Source: Rutidosis leptorrhynchoides | Lineage: Eukaryota; Streptophyta; Magnoliopsida; Asterales; Asteraceae | Direction: 5' to 3' | NCBI RefSeq assembly: GCF_046630445.1 | Contig: NC_092341.1 | Location: 2,704,001 to 2,768,000 of the forward strand | Length of the DNA stretch: 64,000 nucleotides | In this document: positions 10,137-25,826 of the stretch, piece after piece | Position numbering within the stretch: the stretch's first letter is position 1 | Layout: every line of letters begins with the position of its first letter | Position numbers and translations under genes: made by a program | Notes under the pieces: generated by a model | Seen by the model: only the letters and a program-made list of their open reading frames with translations | Databases searched by the model: none | Told to the model about the DNA's origin: nothing

Positions 10137-10600
10137 ATTTTTTTTTCTAAAATTACGATTACTTTTAAAATTAGGGAACCTTCATCAATAAATGAAGGAT
10201 CTTTAAACCAATACAATCAATCCAAATAAAAAAACGGCTCTCTAAAAGAAAACTTGCTAGAACCATAGACGATAACTAGACCTAGCTAACTCTAACCGAG
10301 CCACAAACAAATAAATCAACTCCTAAACCCAAAATTAAAACAACTAGAAACTGTCGAAGCATCATAAAAAGATACAAATTACCTGAAACAAGACAATTAA
10401 CAACAAAACATCTACATGATCTAAAAGAACCAACCATGGAAACCAATCAAACTAAATTAACCGGCCTTGGCTCCACCATTTTGATTTCTTTCATCTGGTT
10501 GAGACGTCATTCCATCAACCTTATCAATGTGAACACGTTTGCCGTGTCGTTTTAATACCTGGGTATAAACTACCCATTCATCCCCACCCACGTGATTTGG
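10137..10600 (-). pseudogene. Poly(A)-tailed retroposed fragment with the end of an ORF
   Basis: On the minus strand an open stretch of about 46 codons (NHVGGDEWVVYTQVLKRHGK onwards) ends at TAA 10459-10457. It is followed by about 300 bases of leader-like, T-rich sequence and an A-rich tail (10150-10137). This is the layout of a 5'-truncated LINE or processed transcript. I do not recognise the protein. The right boundary near 10600 is set only by the loss of the open frame. Confidence 0.4.
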
Positions 10601-10623
10601 TCAAACATTGTAGGCACACCCTT

Positions 10624-10629
<6 letters not shown>

Positions 10630-10714
<85 letters not shown>
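10630..10714. repeat. (TA)n microsatellite
   Basis: About 42 uninterrupted TA units lie here, followed by a short CA run. Similar (TA)n tracts occur at 16216-16262, 19800-19881 and 21066-21170, all within or next to LTR sequence. Confidence 0.95.
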
Positions 10715-10722
<8 letters not shown>

Positions 10723-11089
10723 TTTAGTAAAGTTCAACATTCACTGTTAATAATAGAAAAATTTTGAACCGCGTTGCAGCGTAACATTTTAACGTCTTTT
10801 ATGAAACTAATGTTGAGCAAGAATTGAGAAAAAATTGCGGAAAAAAAGAAAAGACGGTAAGGAGGACTCGAACCCAAGTCTTTTTCCTGTAGTGACCCGA
10901 ACTTTTCCATGTTTATATATATTAAATGAAATTGTTATTTACATGATTAAGTGTTTTCAACACGTTAAGCAATCAAACTTGTTAAGACTTGATTAATTGA
11001 AATAGGTTTCATATAGACAATTGACCACCCAAGTTGACCGGTGATTCACGAACGTTAAAACTTGTAAAAACTATATGATGACATATATA

Positions 11090-11540
11090 TGATTATATAT
11101 ATAGTTAACATGATATTATGATAAGTAAGTATCTCATTAGGTATTTTAACAATGAGTTATATACATATAATTGAGTTTATTGAATTAAGAAACTCGAAAC
11201 GATATATATAACGATTATCGTTATAACAACGTCTTACTAAATACATATGAATTATATTAAGATATTGATACACTATGTTTAATCATGATAAATGATAAGT
11301 AAACATGTCATTAAGTGTATTAACAATGAACTACATATGTAAAAATAAGACTACTAACTTAATGATTTCGAAACGAGACATATATGTAACGATTATCGTT
11401 GTAACGATATTTAACTGTATATATATCATACTAAGATATATTATATATCATAATATCATGATAATGTAACAATTTAACATCTCATTAGATATAATAAACA
11501 ATGGGTTAACAACATTTAACAAGATCGTTAACCTAAAGGT
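11090..11540 (+). repeat. Degenerate tandem repeats in the LTR left part
   Basis: Three diverged units each contain a CATGATA...ATAAGTA stretch, a 'tcattag...aacaatg' stretch and, in the first two, the palindrome AACGATTATCGTT (11209-11221 and 11389-11401). The full-length family A LTRs have one unit fewer. Palindromic repeats in this position are commonly transcription-factor sites, but that is inference. Confidence 0.6.
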
Positions 11541-11942
11541 TTCAAAACAACATTTACATGTAACTACTAACGATGACTTAACGACTCAGTTAAAATGTAT
11601 ATACATGTAGTGTTTTAATATGTATTCTTACAATTTTGAAAGACTTCAAGACACTTATCAAAATACTTCTACTTAACAAAAATGCTTACAATTACATCCT
11701 CGTTCAGTTTCATCAACAATTCTACTCGTATGCACCCGTATTCGTACTCGTACAATACACAGCTTTTAGATGTATGTACTATTGGTATATACACTCCAAT
11801 GATCAGCTCTTAGCAACCCATGTGAGTCACCTAACACATGTGGAAACCATCATTTGGCAACTAGCATGAAATATCTCATAAAATTACAAAAATATTAGTA
11901 ATCATTCATGACTTATTTACATGTAAACAAAATTACATATCC

Positions 11943-11950
11943 TTTATATC
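11943..11950 (+). promoter_or_regulatory. Candidate core promoter of the family A LTR
   Basis: TTTATATC lies about 1.05 kb into the LTR. It is followed by CCAACGACCAAAAACACC and a pyrimidine-rich leader-like stretch (CATTCTTCAATTTTCTTC). The same site is at 36876-36883, 46719-46726, 51913-51920 (-) and 61783-61790 (-). This would put the U3/R border near 11980 in this copy. No transcript data are available. Confidence 0.4.
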
Positions 11951-14330
11951 TAATCCATATACCAACGACCAAAAACACCTACAAACACTTTCATTCTTCA
12001 ATTTTCTTCATCTAATTGATCTCTCTCAAGTTCTATCTTCAAGTTCTAAGTGTTCTTCATAAATTCTATAAGTTCTAGTTTCATAAATCAAGAATACTTC
12101 CAAGTTTGCTAGCTTACTTCCAATCTTGTAAAGTGATCATCCAACCTCAAGAAATCTTTCTTATTTACAGTAAGATATCTTTCTAATACAAGGTAATACT
12201 CATATTCAACTTTGATTCAATTTCTATAACTATAACAATCTTATTTCGAGTGGAAATCTTATTTGAACTTGTTTTCGTGTCATGATTCTGCTTCAAGAAC
12301 TTTCAAGTCATCCAAGGATCCTTTGAAGCTAGATCTATTTTTCTCATTTCCAGTAGGTTTATCCACAAAACCTAAGGTAGTAATTATGTTCATAACATCA
12401 TTCGATTCATATATATAAAACTACCTTATTCGAAGGTTTAAACTTGAAATCACTAGAACATAGTTTAGTTAATTCTAAACTTGTTCGCAAACAAAAGTTA
12501 ATCCTTCTAACTTGACTTTTAAAATCAACTAGACACATGTTCTATATCTATATGATATGCTAACTTAATGATTTAAAACCTGAAAACACGAAAAACACCG
12601 TAAAACTGGATATACGCCGTCGTAGTAACACTTCGGGCTGTTTTGGGTTAGTTAATTAAAAACTATGATAAACTTTGATTTAAAAGTTGTTCTTTTGGGA
12701 AAATGATTTTTCTTATGAACATGAAACTATATCCAAAAATCATGGTTAAACTCAAAGTGGAGGTATGTTTTCCAAAATGGTCATCTAGACGTCGTTCTTT
12801 CGACTGAAATGACTACCTTTACAAAAACGACTTGTAACCTGTATTTTTGACTATAAACTTATACTTTTCTGTATAGATTCATAAACTTAAGTTCAATATA
12901 AAATCATAGCAACTTGAACCACTCAAAACGGATTTAAAATTAAGAAGTTATGGGTAAAACAAGATTGAATATTTTTGCTTGTTGTAGTTACGTGAAAATT
13001 GGTAACAAATCTATATTAATCATATCCTAGCTAACTTATATTGTATTATACATGTATTCTAATATATTATGTAATCTTGAGATACCATAGACACGTATGC
13101 AAATGTTTTGACATATCATATCGACCCATGTATATATGTTATTTGGAACAACCATAGACACTCTATATGCAGTAATGTTAGAGTTAGCTATACAGGGTTG
13201 AGGTTGATTCCAAAAATATATATACTTTGAGTTGTGATCTAGCCTGAGACGTGTATACACTGGGCCGTGGATTGATTCAAGATAATATATATCAATTTAT
13301 TTTTGTACATCTAACTGTGGACAACTAGTTGTAGGTTACTAACGAGGACAACTGACTTAATAAACTTAAAACAGTAAAACATATTAAAAAATGTTGTAAA
13401 TATATTTTGAACATACTTTGATATATATGTACATATTTGTTATAGGTTCGTGAATTGACCAGTGGCCAAGTCTTACTTCCCGACAAAGTAAATATGTGAA
13501 AGTGAGTTATAGTCCCACTTTTAAAATCTAATATTTTTGGGATGAGAATACATGCAGCTTTATAAATATTTTACAAAATAGACACAAGTACATGAAACTA
13601 CTTTCTATGGTTGAACGACCGAAGCCGAATATGCCCCTTTTACTTGGTAACCTAAGAATTAGTAAACCAGTCTACTAATTGACGCGAATCCTAAAGATAG
13701 ATCTATTAGGCCCAACAAACCCCATCCGTTGTAGCGGATGCCTTAGTACTTCGAGTTTTTATATCATGTCCGATGGATGTCCCGAAATGATGGGGATATT
13801 CTTATATGCATCTTGTTAATGTCGGTTACCAGGTGTTCAAACCATATGAATGATTTTTATCTCTATGTATGGGATGTATATTGAAATATAAAATCTTGTG
13901 GTCTATTATTATGATTTGATAATATATAGGTTAAACCTATAATTCACCAACATTTTTGTTGACGTTTTAAGCATGTTTATTCTCAGGTGATTATTAAGAG
14001 CTTCCGCTGTTGCATACTAAAATAAGGACAAGATTTGGAGTCCAAGCTTGTATGATATTATGTAAAAACTGCATTCAAGAAACTTATTTTTGATGTAATA
14101 TATTCTTATTGTAAACCATTATGTAATGGTCGTGTGTAAATGGTATATTTTAGATTATTATTATTTGATAATCTACGTAATGCTTTTTAAACCTTTATAG
14201 ATAAAATAAAGGTTATGGTTGTTTTAAAAATGAATGCAGTCTTTGAAAAATGTCTCATATAGAGGTCAAAACCTCGCGACGAAATCAATTAATATGGAAC
14301 GTTTATAATCAATATGAACGGGACATTTCA

Positions 14331-15313
14331 TTCCACTACAAACGAATGAACTTATGACTTCCTCTTCCCATCCACTTGATATAATAAGTTGCGTTTGTTT
14401 ATTATATAATCCGTATATGTTGTTCTTTGGAAAAAAAACTCCGTTTCGAATATATTTAGTTGCGTTTTGTTCGTAAAATTTTTTCTAGTTGAACGGTGGT
14501 GTCGGAGAAACCTAAATCGCGATGAAAAAAATAAATTTCATCATAAAAATTGGGTTTAGTTATTATTATATGAAATTCTAAAGTTACATTTTAGCCCTTA
14601 AATTTGTCATTCATACCCAACTTTTACCCCTATATAGTTACAAACTTACAATTGTTACCCCTTATATATATAGTGCATTTGGCACAAACCTACCTTGCCC
14701 TAAAAGACACTTATTTGAGAATTTTTAAGATGAAATGATCGTAATCATAATGTCTATCGATAAGTATATATATAAATAAAAGAATATTAAAAAATATTTA
14801 TACATAACTTGAGATGGGGTACATGTATCATCATTAAATTATCTTACTATATATCAATAAATGGGTTGTGTTGTCGTTTTATATTTTATTTTTTAGTGAC
14901 AAATTTTCGTTTTGATTACCGAGTTTTTAAATATAGTGGGCAACATGTTTCTTTGTTTGTTTTACTACACAAACATGAAATCATTCCTAACGACATATCT
15001 GCAATCAACATCTCTCTCTTTAAAACTGAAATACCCCAAATCCTTTTCACGATCAATTTTGCCTTCATGCTGCCGTATTAACCGACGCCACTATCGAATG
15101 CAAAGTATCAGTTAGTTTGCAGCAACGCGCAAACCAGATCAATTTATAGTTCTTAATAATAAGACCATAAATCCTTACGCCTACAACCTATCTCGTATGC
15201 ATATTAACAAGTCGACAAAAAACAAGCTCCAAATGGATTTAGATACCAAATAACAAAAAAAGTCACCTAAATCAACCGGTTTCCAACAAAGAAACACTAA
15301 TTTCAGTTGGTAC
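14331..15313. other. No gene or element recognised
   Basis: This is AT-rich sequence between the solo LTR and the family B LTR. Short open frames exist (for example 14809-15081) but show no known motif, and their composition is that of random AT-rich DNA. Confidence 0.5.
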
Positions 15314-16210
15314 TGTGACGACCCGGAAATTTTCGACCAAATTTAAACTTTATCCTTATATCAGTCCGACACGATAAGCAAATTCTGTAATATTGAAATC
15401 TCAAATACTTTGAATTATGTTCATGTGACCAATTACCCTTCCACTGTTCTCGACGATTCACGAACCATTAAATGGATATGATTATATATATGTATATATA
15501 TTATAATTTGAAAATGTAAACAAAGTATTAGACTAATAATACTTTACATGAACGTATTTGTTTCAAAATATATTTAAAATAATTATCGACGGAATTAAAA
15601 GATAATATCAAAAGATTGAAATATCAGATACATTGAATTATGATTTCGAGTCTCTATTTAGAGGTCCACTTTGATTTAAGAAACCTTTTCTTTTTAACGG
15701 TATTCAGAATATTTAGTAAAGTGATTTATAGATAAGAACAAAAGTGACATTAACAAAGATTAGACAAAAGTTAGTGGAAGATTTAAATTACATAAGAATC
15801 AATTTACTTAATTTCAAATGTACGAAAACATTTTTCGATATAATAGAACTAGACTATTAGTGTCTTTGTTTAAATAACGTATGTTGGAATATGAGTTGCT
15901 GAATATATAAATAACTTGCAACGTATATTTAAAACGTACTCATTAAATATATATGTTTTCAAATTGGTTTAGTACACGATAGTAACACTCGCTTAGTGAT
16001 GCGATTGATATTTAAAAAGTTAGTACATAAATGAATGGTATTTATTTAAGTTTTCAAATGAAAACGTTACGAGTTATAATATTTTTTTCTAAACGATTTT
16101 AAAACAAACTTTGAAATATAATTAGTTTTGAAAAGTCAAATATTATATCATTAGATAAATATTTCAAACATATATATATTATGTATAAATTTATAATTCT
16201 AAATAAATAA

Positions 16211-16265
<55 letters not shown>

Positions 16266-17487
16266 CTCAGTCATAAAATGTTCTGAATTAAAATAATATA
16301 TTTGGATAAACAACGAGCCACTGATTTATAAAAGCAAATGACCACAACACTCAATTATATAAGTTACATTTTTCATAAAATAATTTATCGATGATTAAAT
16401 CTAAATTTTGATAATGGTACCTATCACTAAATGTAAAGGGCTAGTTTTCTAAGCGTACGAAACTTCGTTTGAAAAACCGGAACCAGGACATTAGTCGAGC
16501 GACAACGTACAAGTCATCGGAACTAAAATTACAAGTCAACTGTGCACGGGAATATAATATAATATATAATTAATCGTATGAATTAAATATATATTTATAT
16601 ATAATATTATTAAATAAAAGGGTACGTAAGTTTTTTTTTCAAAATCACGGGTCATAAAGTGATGACCACTTTTTCCATACCATACATCACACGTTTTTAT
16701 TTTTTTATTTTATTTTTATTATTTATTTATTTATTATACTATTATAATTATATAATTATATTATTATTATATGACAACTTATGAAAATGAATGACACTTC
16801 TATAAATTTATTCGGTTCTGGTCCTGGAAGCTGAACTATCTATCCATCTTTCTCTAATCTCTCTATACTCAGTAATATTTATTTAATTATTATTATTATT
16901 ACTATTATTATTATTATTATTATTAATATTATTATAATTATTAGTATTAATATTATTATTATTAGTATTTATACATAAAATACTACGACGGAGTACTGTT
17001 CGAGTAATTTTCAAAACTAGTTTGCGAGTAGGATAGGGCTAAGGAAATTATGGGTTATAGCTATGGAGGTGATGGGTAATGTTCGTGGGTATGCTCGTAA
17101 GGTCAATCTAGTGTTTATCATCTCCGTTGCGATTACGTAGCTTTCCTGCAATATTGAATCTCAATATTGATACATGAGTACTCATAATTTAACTTTTATA
17201 TATTAATAGTGTATCCCTGACTAGTGCTCGAGTATATAGGATTATGCATGCTTGTACTTTTGATATTACCACTAGATAGGTTATGTTGAATCCTGAATTA
17301 GTTACATATGCGGTTGAGATAAGGTATAAGATATGCATGTCGTTGGAAAGTTGGCGAAAAATTAAGAACTTTTCATTTAGATATCGAATGGTTTCGATGA
17401 ACGGATTAGAATTTATAGTCAATTGAATTTTTTTATTATTATTATTAAAAAAATGATTATTATTATCGTCGTTCTAGTTTTTATCTA

Positions 17488-17573
<86 letters not shown>

Positions 17574-19459
17574 CATTATCAATAAAAAGTATTATCATTA
17601 AAAATTGTTATTTTATTATTATTACTATCGTTATCATCGTTAAAGTTATAATTAGTATTATTATTATCATTAAAATAGTTATTAGTATTATCATCATAAT
17701 ATTTATTATCATTAATATTATTATAATTAAAACTAATATTAGTAACACCTAATTATTATGATTACTATTATTATCATTAATATGAACACGATATAAAAGA
17801 CGATTAAAGCTATTAACAAATTGATTAGGAAATAATGAGTATGGGTATCATGATGAAATTTAAAATATGGTAAGATATTGATTTAGATAAAATTATCGTT
17901 TTTCATTATTTTTATCACTATTATTATTAAAAGTATTATTAATATTAAAAATATTATTTTTACAAAAATTATTATTTTTAATAGGAATATCATTGTTAAT
18001 ATAAAATTTCATTATTATTATGAATAAGAATTATCATTTTATCATAATACCATTTTTCATAAATATAAATATTGTTATTATTATTAGTAGAATAATAATA
18101 ATTATTATTACAAAATAATACAACTTTTACTTACTATTATTATTATTATCGATATTATTTTATCAAATAAATATGTAATACAAAGATATTTTACTACGTG
18201 TAATATAATTACATTAATACTACCTATCATATTATTTTTATAATATTAAATGAATTTTATAAATTTTATTACTTAAGATATATAAAAGTATATTTTTATT
18301 ATATAAATTTTAATAATAAATGAATTATATTATTTACTCTAATAAAATCTTTTAAAAATATTTAAAAATATAAAACGACGATATTTAAACTATATAATAA
18401 TCATGTATAAATTTTGGAAATTATTTTTGAGTCAAATTGACTTTTGTTGACTTTTGCGTATTAGTCTCAAGCATTAGAATTGTGGTACACTATGACTTGA
18501 CCTAATTTGTTAGGCAAATATTGACCAACATATAAATATATATAATTAATTTAGGTTCGTGAATCCGAGGCCAACCTTGCACTTGTTCAATGACGTTATA
18601 TGTATGTTTACTACGAAATACAGTATGGTGAGTTTCATTTGCTCCCTTTTTAAATGCTTTTGCAACATATATTTTTGGGACTGAGAATACATGCGCTGCT
18701 TTTATAAATATTTTACGAAATAGACACAAGTAATCGAAACTACATTCTGTGGTTGGATTATCGAATCGAATATCACCCTTTTAGCTTGGTAGCCTAAGAA
18801 TTAGGGAACAGTACCCCTAATTGACGCGAATCCTAAAGATAGATCTATGATCCTAACAAACCCCATCCGAGGTACGGATGCTTTAGTACTTCGATTTATT
18901 ATTATACAGACGAGAGGATTCTATTTTGGGGATATTCTATATGCATCTTGTTAATGTCGGTTACCCGGTGTTCACCATATGAATGATTTTACCTTTATGC
19001 AGGCGAGAGGATTCTGCTATTGGAATTGTGTTTATAAATATGAAAATCTTGTGGTCTATTAAAATTATAGAAATGATCGATTATGATAAACTAATGAACT
19101 CACCAACCTTTTGGTTGACACTTTAAAGCATGTTTATTCTCACGTATTAAGAAAATCTTCCGCCGTGCATTTGCTCATTTTAAAGATATTACTTGGAGTC
19201 ATTCATGGCATATTTCAAAAGACGTTGCATTCAAGTCGTTGATTTCAATAGAGATTATTATTAAGTAAATGACAGCTTAGGTCATTTATAGGTTGAATAT
19301 TATGAGATGGTATGCATACCTGTCAACTTTCGATGTAATGAAAGGTTGTCTTTTAAAACGAATGCAATGTTTGTAAAATGTATCATATAGAGGTCAAATA
19401 CCTCGCGATGTAATCAACTATTGTGAATCATTTATAATGTATATGAACGGGTCCTTTCA
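15314..19459 (+). repeat. 5' LTR of a family B element
   Basis: The LTR starts TGTGACGACCCGGAAATTTT and ends GGGTCCTTTCA, immediately followed by a primer-binding-site-like TTGGTATTAGAGC. The length is 4146 bp. The last 750 bases match the LTR fragment at 1-750. It holds long (TA)n and (TTA)n tracts (16216-16262 and 17488-17571) and a stretch (about 16450-16600) resembling part of the Athila LTR at 23790-23920, which points to old recombination or insertion. It shares the conserved hairpin block with family A LTRs (18799-18822). Confidence 0.8.
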
Positions 19460-19461
19460 GT

Positions 19462-19473
19462 TGGTATTAGAGC
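19462..19473 (+). other. Primer-binding site of the family B element
   Basis: TGGTATTAGAGC differs by one base from the initiator-Met tRNA complement TGGTATCAGAGC seen in the family A copy at 39246. It lies two bases after the LTR end, the normal position. Confidence 0.75.
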
Positions 19474-19798
19474 GGTTGTCTTAGCGAACCAGGTCTGCAT
19501 TAGTGTGTCTAACTGATAAGTCGTTAGGATGCATTAGTGAGTCTGGACTTCGACCGTGTCTGCATGTCAAAAGTTTTGCTTATCATTTTGTGTCGAAAAT
19601 TACCTACTTATCATCCTTAGGAAATTACCTGCTTATCATTCTTAGTCTAGACACGTTCTGCTGCGTTGATTGCATGAATAGTGTATAGACAAAATTCATA
19701 TATTAGCGTATCTGCTAATTCATATCTTAGCGTATCTGTTACTGTAAACTTTGTCTGACATATCCCGTAAATTCCTCCGTAATCTACGAAATCTTTTG

Positions 19799-19882
<84 letters not shown>

Positions 19883-19963
19883 TAGGTAATTAGAATACCA
19901 CCCAATAGCCGGAAAATCATTTCATATCAAAAAAAAAAAAAATCCTTAATTCAATCGTACGAA

Positions 19964-20398
19964 ATGGAAATCGTCATTAGTTCAAGTTATTCGGATTCCG
20001 AAATGGAATCCCATTCAAGCTCCGAAAGCAGTGTGACTGGAATGGATCAACCAATCAGTCATCATCTATTCTGGATGAATTGGGGATGAGTTCGTAGCCT
20101 CCTCAATCATTGGAGACAAGAAGAAGGTAATCCCTTCCATCCACCACATTGCCCTCTTAGTGAAGAACCTGAAGCACTTATCGGCGAACCTGTCCGAAAC
20201 ACCATTTTCTCTCTCATTTCCAGAGTATCTCGTCACGATTATATACTACATCAAATTCTAGATTTTATTTATCCGCTCGTCCGAACCGACAATCACTCCG
20301 ATGTAATAGAAGAAGTCAACGAGCTTCGCGCTCGGGTAGTGGCTTTGGAGAATATGGTGCAAAGGTTACAAGCACCAGTAGCAGCACCAGCAGCATAA
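19964..20398 (+). pseudogene. Ser-rich, coiled-coil ORF of the family B element, one in-frame stop
   Basis: ATG 19964 opens a frame of 145 codons ending at TAA 20396-20398, broken only by TGA at 20087-20089 (codon 42). The N-terminus is serine- and glutamate-rich (MEIVISSSYSDSEMES). The C-terminal third has a heptad-like stretch (VNELRARVVALENMVQRLQ) followed by Ala-Pro. It occupies the place of the extra ORFs that precede gag in family A. I cannot assign a function; it could be a gag-N-terminal-like or accessory protein of the element. Confidence 0.5.
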
Positions 20399-20788
20399 CT
20401 AGTACCACCATCCACAACAACCTCATCCGCACCGCAAACCTGAACTTCATAATCTGTACCTCGATCATCAACGTCATAAGCACCATAGGTACCAAGGAGT
20501 ACCAACAACAATAACCGATGAAGTATTGAAACACTCCGCGGCGATTAGGTAACCTCCAAATTCTTAGAAATTATCTATTCTAGCCCTAACCCTAAATCAG
20601 ATAAATGAACCAAAATGATAAAAGGAAGAATAGAAATCCTGACAAGAATGGTGCGTGATTTACAAGCTAGACTTGTTTTATCAACAGTATCAACAGTACC
20701 GTTAGTATCACCAGAACAGTCAGTACCGTCAGCATCATCAGAATCAGCAGCACCTATAACATCACAAACTCCGTCAGTTCAAGAATCA

Positions 20789-23523
<2,735 letters not shown>

Positions 23524-23980
23524 TGATAATGCTAAAAACGAACATATATTTCATAGCATTATCCCTCAAGAAAGACAAGCTTTTAGTTGCAATTGTTCTA
23601 GTTACAAGTGATATTCGTTTAAATATTAAAAGGTGAAGACAAAAGGCAGATTCGACGAACTGAAGACCCAAACGACCAAAAAGCTAAAAAGTACAAAGTA
23701 CAATCAAAGAGGTTCAAATTATTAATGAGAAACGTCTCAAAAATACAAGAGTACGAGCCGTAAAACGCAAAGTTCAATTTATTAAATCGTACAAAAGGAC
23801 GTTTGAAAATCCGGAACCGAGACATGAACCAACTTTCAACGTACGACGCAACGGACCAAAAATTACAAGTCAACTATGTACAAGAATATAATATAATATA
23901 TAATTAATTATATATATTATTATATAATATATATTTACGCAGCCCACGTTTTGGATCATAATGTGAGCTGTATTTCAGAC

Positions 23981-24028
23981 CTCCGTACTCGCAGAGTTTA
24001 GAAGAGCAAAAGCTCCGCACTCGCGGAG
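23981..24028 (+). promoter_or_regulatory. Palindrome pair upstream of the LTR TATA box
   Basis: CTCCGTACTCGCAGAG (23981-23996) and CTCCGCACTCGCGGAG (24013-24028) start 32 bp apart. The second sits in a perfect 20-base hairpin (24011-24030, 8-bp stem, loop ACTC) and lies 21 bases before the TATA box. It may be a dimer-binding site; the role is inferred. Confidence 0.6.
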
Positions 24029-24049
24029 CTGCACAGTAAATTGTGGGCC

Positions 24050-24057
24050 TATAAAAG
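24050..24057 (+). promoter_or_regulatory. TATA box of the Athila-like LTR
   Basis: TATAAAAG is followed by a CT-rich stretch (24085-24115) that looks like the start of the transcript leader. The position is about 530 bp into the LTR. It is the best core promoter of the element. Confidence 0.6.
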
Positions 24058-25480
24058 CCATCGAATTCTGCACTTCACATACACATCTTTTTCTAATTCA
24101 CTCTCTATCTCTCAATATATATATTTATATTTATAATTTATAATTTTAATTTTAAATTAATTTTAATATTAAGGGTATGTTGGCGAATGTTTTAAGTTTG
24201 TAAGTCGAAATTCTGTCAGTGTAACGCTACGCTATTATTAATCATTGTAAGTTATGTTCAACCTTTTTAAATTAATGTCTCGTAACTAAGTTATTATTAT
24301 GCTTATTTAATGCCGAAGTAATCGTGATGTTGGGCTAAATATTAAATTTGGGTAATTGGGCTTTGTACCGTAATTGGGGTTTGGATAAAAGAACGACACT
24401 TGCGGAAATTAGACTATGGGCTATTAATGGGCTAAATATTAACTAAATGATACCGCGTTAATTTAATATATAGACTTATAATTTGACGTATTCATATATA
24501 ACCACATACGCTTGACTGGGTACGGTGGGCGGGATATCTATAAATACCAATAATTGTTCATTTTACCGAACACGGAACTGGATTAATAGTTAATGGACTA
24601 GTTGAAACAGGGGTGGATTACATTCAAGGGTAATTGGTGTAATTGTTAACAAAGTAATAAAACCTTGGATTACACGCAGTCGATAACCTGGTGTATTCAT
24701 TAAACAAAGTATTAAGACCTTGTTACAATTCGAATCCCCAATTAGTTGGAATATTTGACTTCGGGTGTAAGGATAGTTTGACGAAGACTCTCGCACTTTA
24801 TATTTATGACTGATGGACTATTATGGACAAAATCGTATGGACATATCGAATAATCCAGGACAAAGGACAATTAACCCATGGTAATAAATTAAAATCAACA
24901 CGTCAACATCATGATTATGGAAGTTTAAATAAGCATAATTCCTTTATTTCATATTTCATCGCACTTTTATTTACTGTCATTTTATTTAATTGCATTTTTA
25001 ATTATCGCACTTTTTAATTATCGCAACTTCTATTTACTGTCATTTTATTTTATCGCACTTTAATTTATCGCACTTTAATTATTGTCATTTACTTTATGCT
25101 TTAAATTAAGTTATATTTATTTTTTTACATTGGGTTTTAACTGCGACTTAAGACATAAAATCGACAAACCGGTCATTAAATGGTAAAAACCCCCTTTTAT
25201 AATAATAATACTTCTTATATTTATATATATATTTATATACAAATTTAGTTTTAAAAATATAGCGTTAAACTTGGCTAGTTCCCTGTGGACGAACCAGACT
25301 TACTAAAAACTACACTACTGTACGATTAGGTACACTGCCTATAAGTGTTGTAGCAAGGTTTAGGTATATCCACTCTATAAATAAATAAATAACTTGTGTA
25401 AAATTGTATCGTATTTAATAGTATTTCCTAGTAAAATATTATAGTATTTAGTACCCCTTCGCTTTAACATCAAGTATTTT

Positions 25481-25498
25481 TGGCGCCGCTGCTGGGGA
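25481..25498 (+). other. Primer-binding site, tRNA-Asp type
   Basis: TGGCGCCGCTGCTGGGGA matches the tRNA-Asp-complementary site TGGCGCCGTTGCCGGGGA known for Athila elements at 16 of 18 bases. It follows the 5' LTR by eight bases. Confidence 0.8.
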
Positions 25499-25826
25499 AC
25501 AACACTTAACGCCGAAGCGAGACGCTATTAAATATAGTTTTTAAGTTATTTTTGTAAAAATATATTTACATAAGTTTTAAATATCATAAATATAAAAAAT
25601 ATAAAAAAAATATTTATATATCTTTAAGTCTTTAAAAAAAAGTATTTTTAGTTATAAAATACTAATAAGTAATTTTTATTCAAAATATAAGTTTTAGTTA
25701 TATTATAAAACATTTTCTATAAAATAAAAACAAAAAATTAAAAACAAAACAAAAAAGTAAAATAAAAAAATAATAAAACATTTGAACCTGCAAATTTTCG
25801 ACCTGCACTTCATTTGAAACTGTAAT

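Larger units (their letters stand above)
10888..14330 (+). mobile_element. Solo LTR of chromovirus family A
   Basis: The sequence starts TGTAGTGACCCGAAC and ends GGGACATTTCA, exactly like the LTRs at 35997 and 45838, and is similar along its length. No primer-binding site or internal region follows, so it is a solo LTR left by LTR-LTR recombination. It is 3443 bp, about 190 bp longer than the others, because its left part has an extra degenerate repeat unit (about 11090-11270). A clean 5-bp target duplication is absent; TTCC abuts both ends, so the flank has mutated or recombined. It is visibly more diverged than the two full copies and is thus older. Confidence 0.9.
19460..20788 (+). mobile_element. 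Internal region of a non-autonomous family B element
   Basis: Only 1.3 kb separate the primer-binding site from the next LTR start at 20789, and no gag, protease, reverse transcriptase or integrase is present. The region contains a (TA)n tract (19800-19881), one broken Ser-rich ORF and a second short coiled-coil-like frame. No polypurine tract was seen before 20789, so the second LTR may belong to a separate insertion rather than being the true 3' LTR. Confidence 0.55.
23524..25472 (+). repeat. 5' LTR of the Athila-like element
   Basis: The LTR starts TGATAATGCTAAAAACG and ends at ACATCA, eight bases before the primer-binding site. It is 1949 bp long, within the usual range for Athila. It contains a palindrome pair, a TATA box and a pyrimidine-rich leader. 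The right border depends on the CA at 25471-25472, since the 3' LTR is not in view. Confidence 0.75.

Noticed and set aside
10861..10887. Stretch GGACTCGAACCCAAGTC, resembling a tRNA T-arm in reverse
   Set aside because: No full cloverleaf could be traced around it; such stretches are common in plant repeats.
11636..11869. 77-codon ORF repeated in every family A LTR
   Set aside because: The frame is conserved because the LTRs are recent copies; all three differences in the old solo LTR are non-synonymous and no domain is visible. Treated as a conserved DNA block, not a gene.
14809..15115. Overlapping short ORFs of 90 and 67 codons
   Set aside because: AT-rich, hydrophobic random-looking translation, no motif, no promoter or conservation evidence.
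15301..15313. TTTCAGTTGGTAC before the family B LTR, resembling an LTR end plus primer-binding site
   Set aside because: The preceding bases do not match any LTR end in the window, so the similarity is probably chance.
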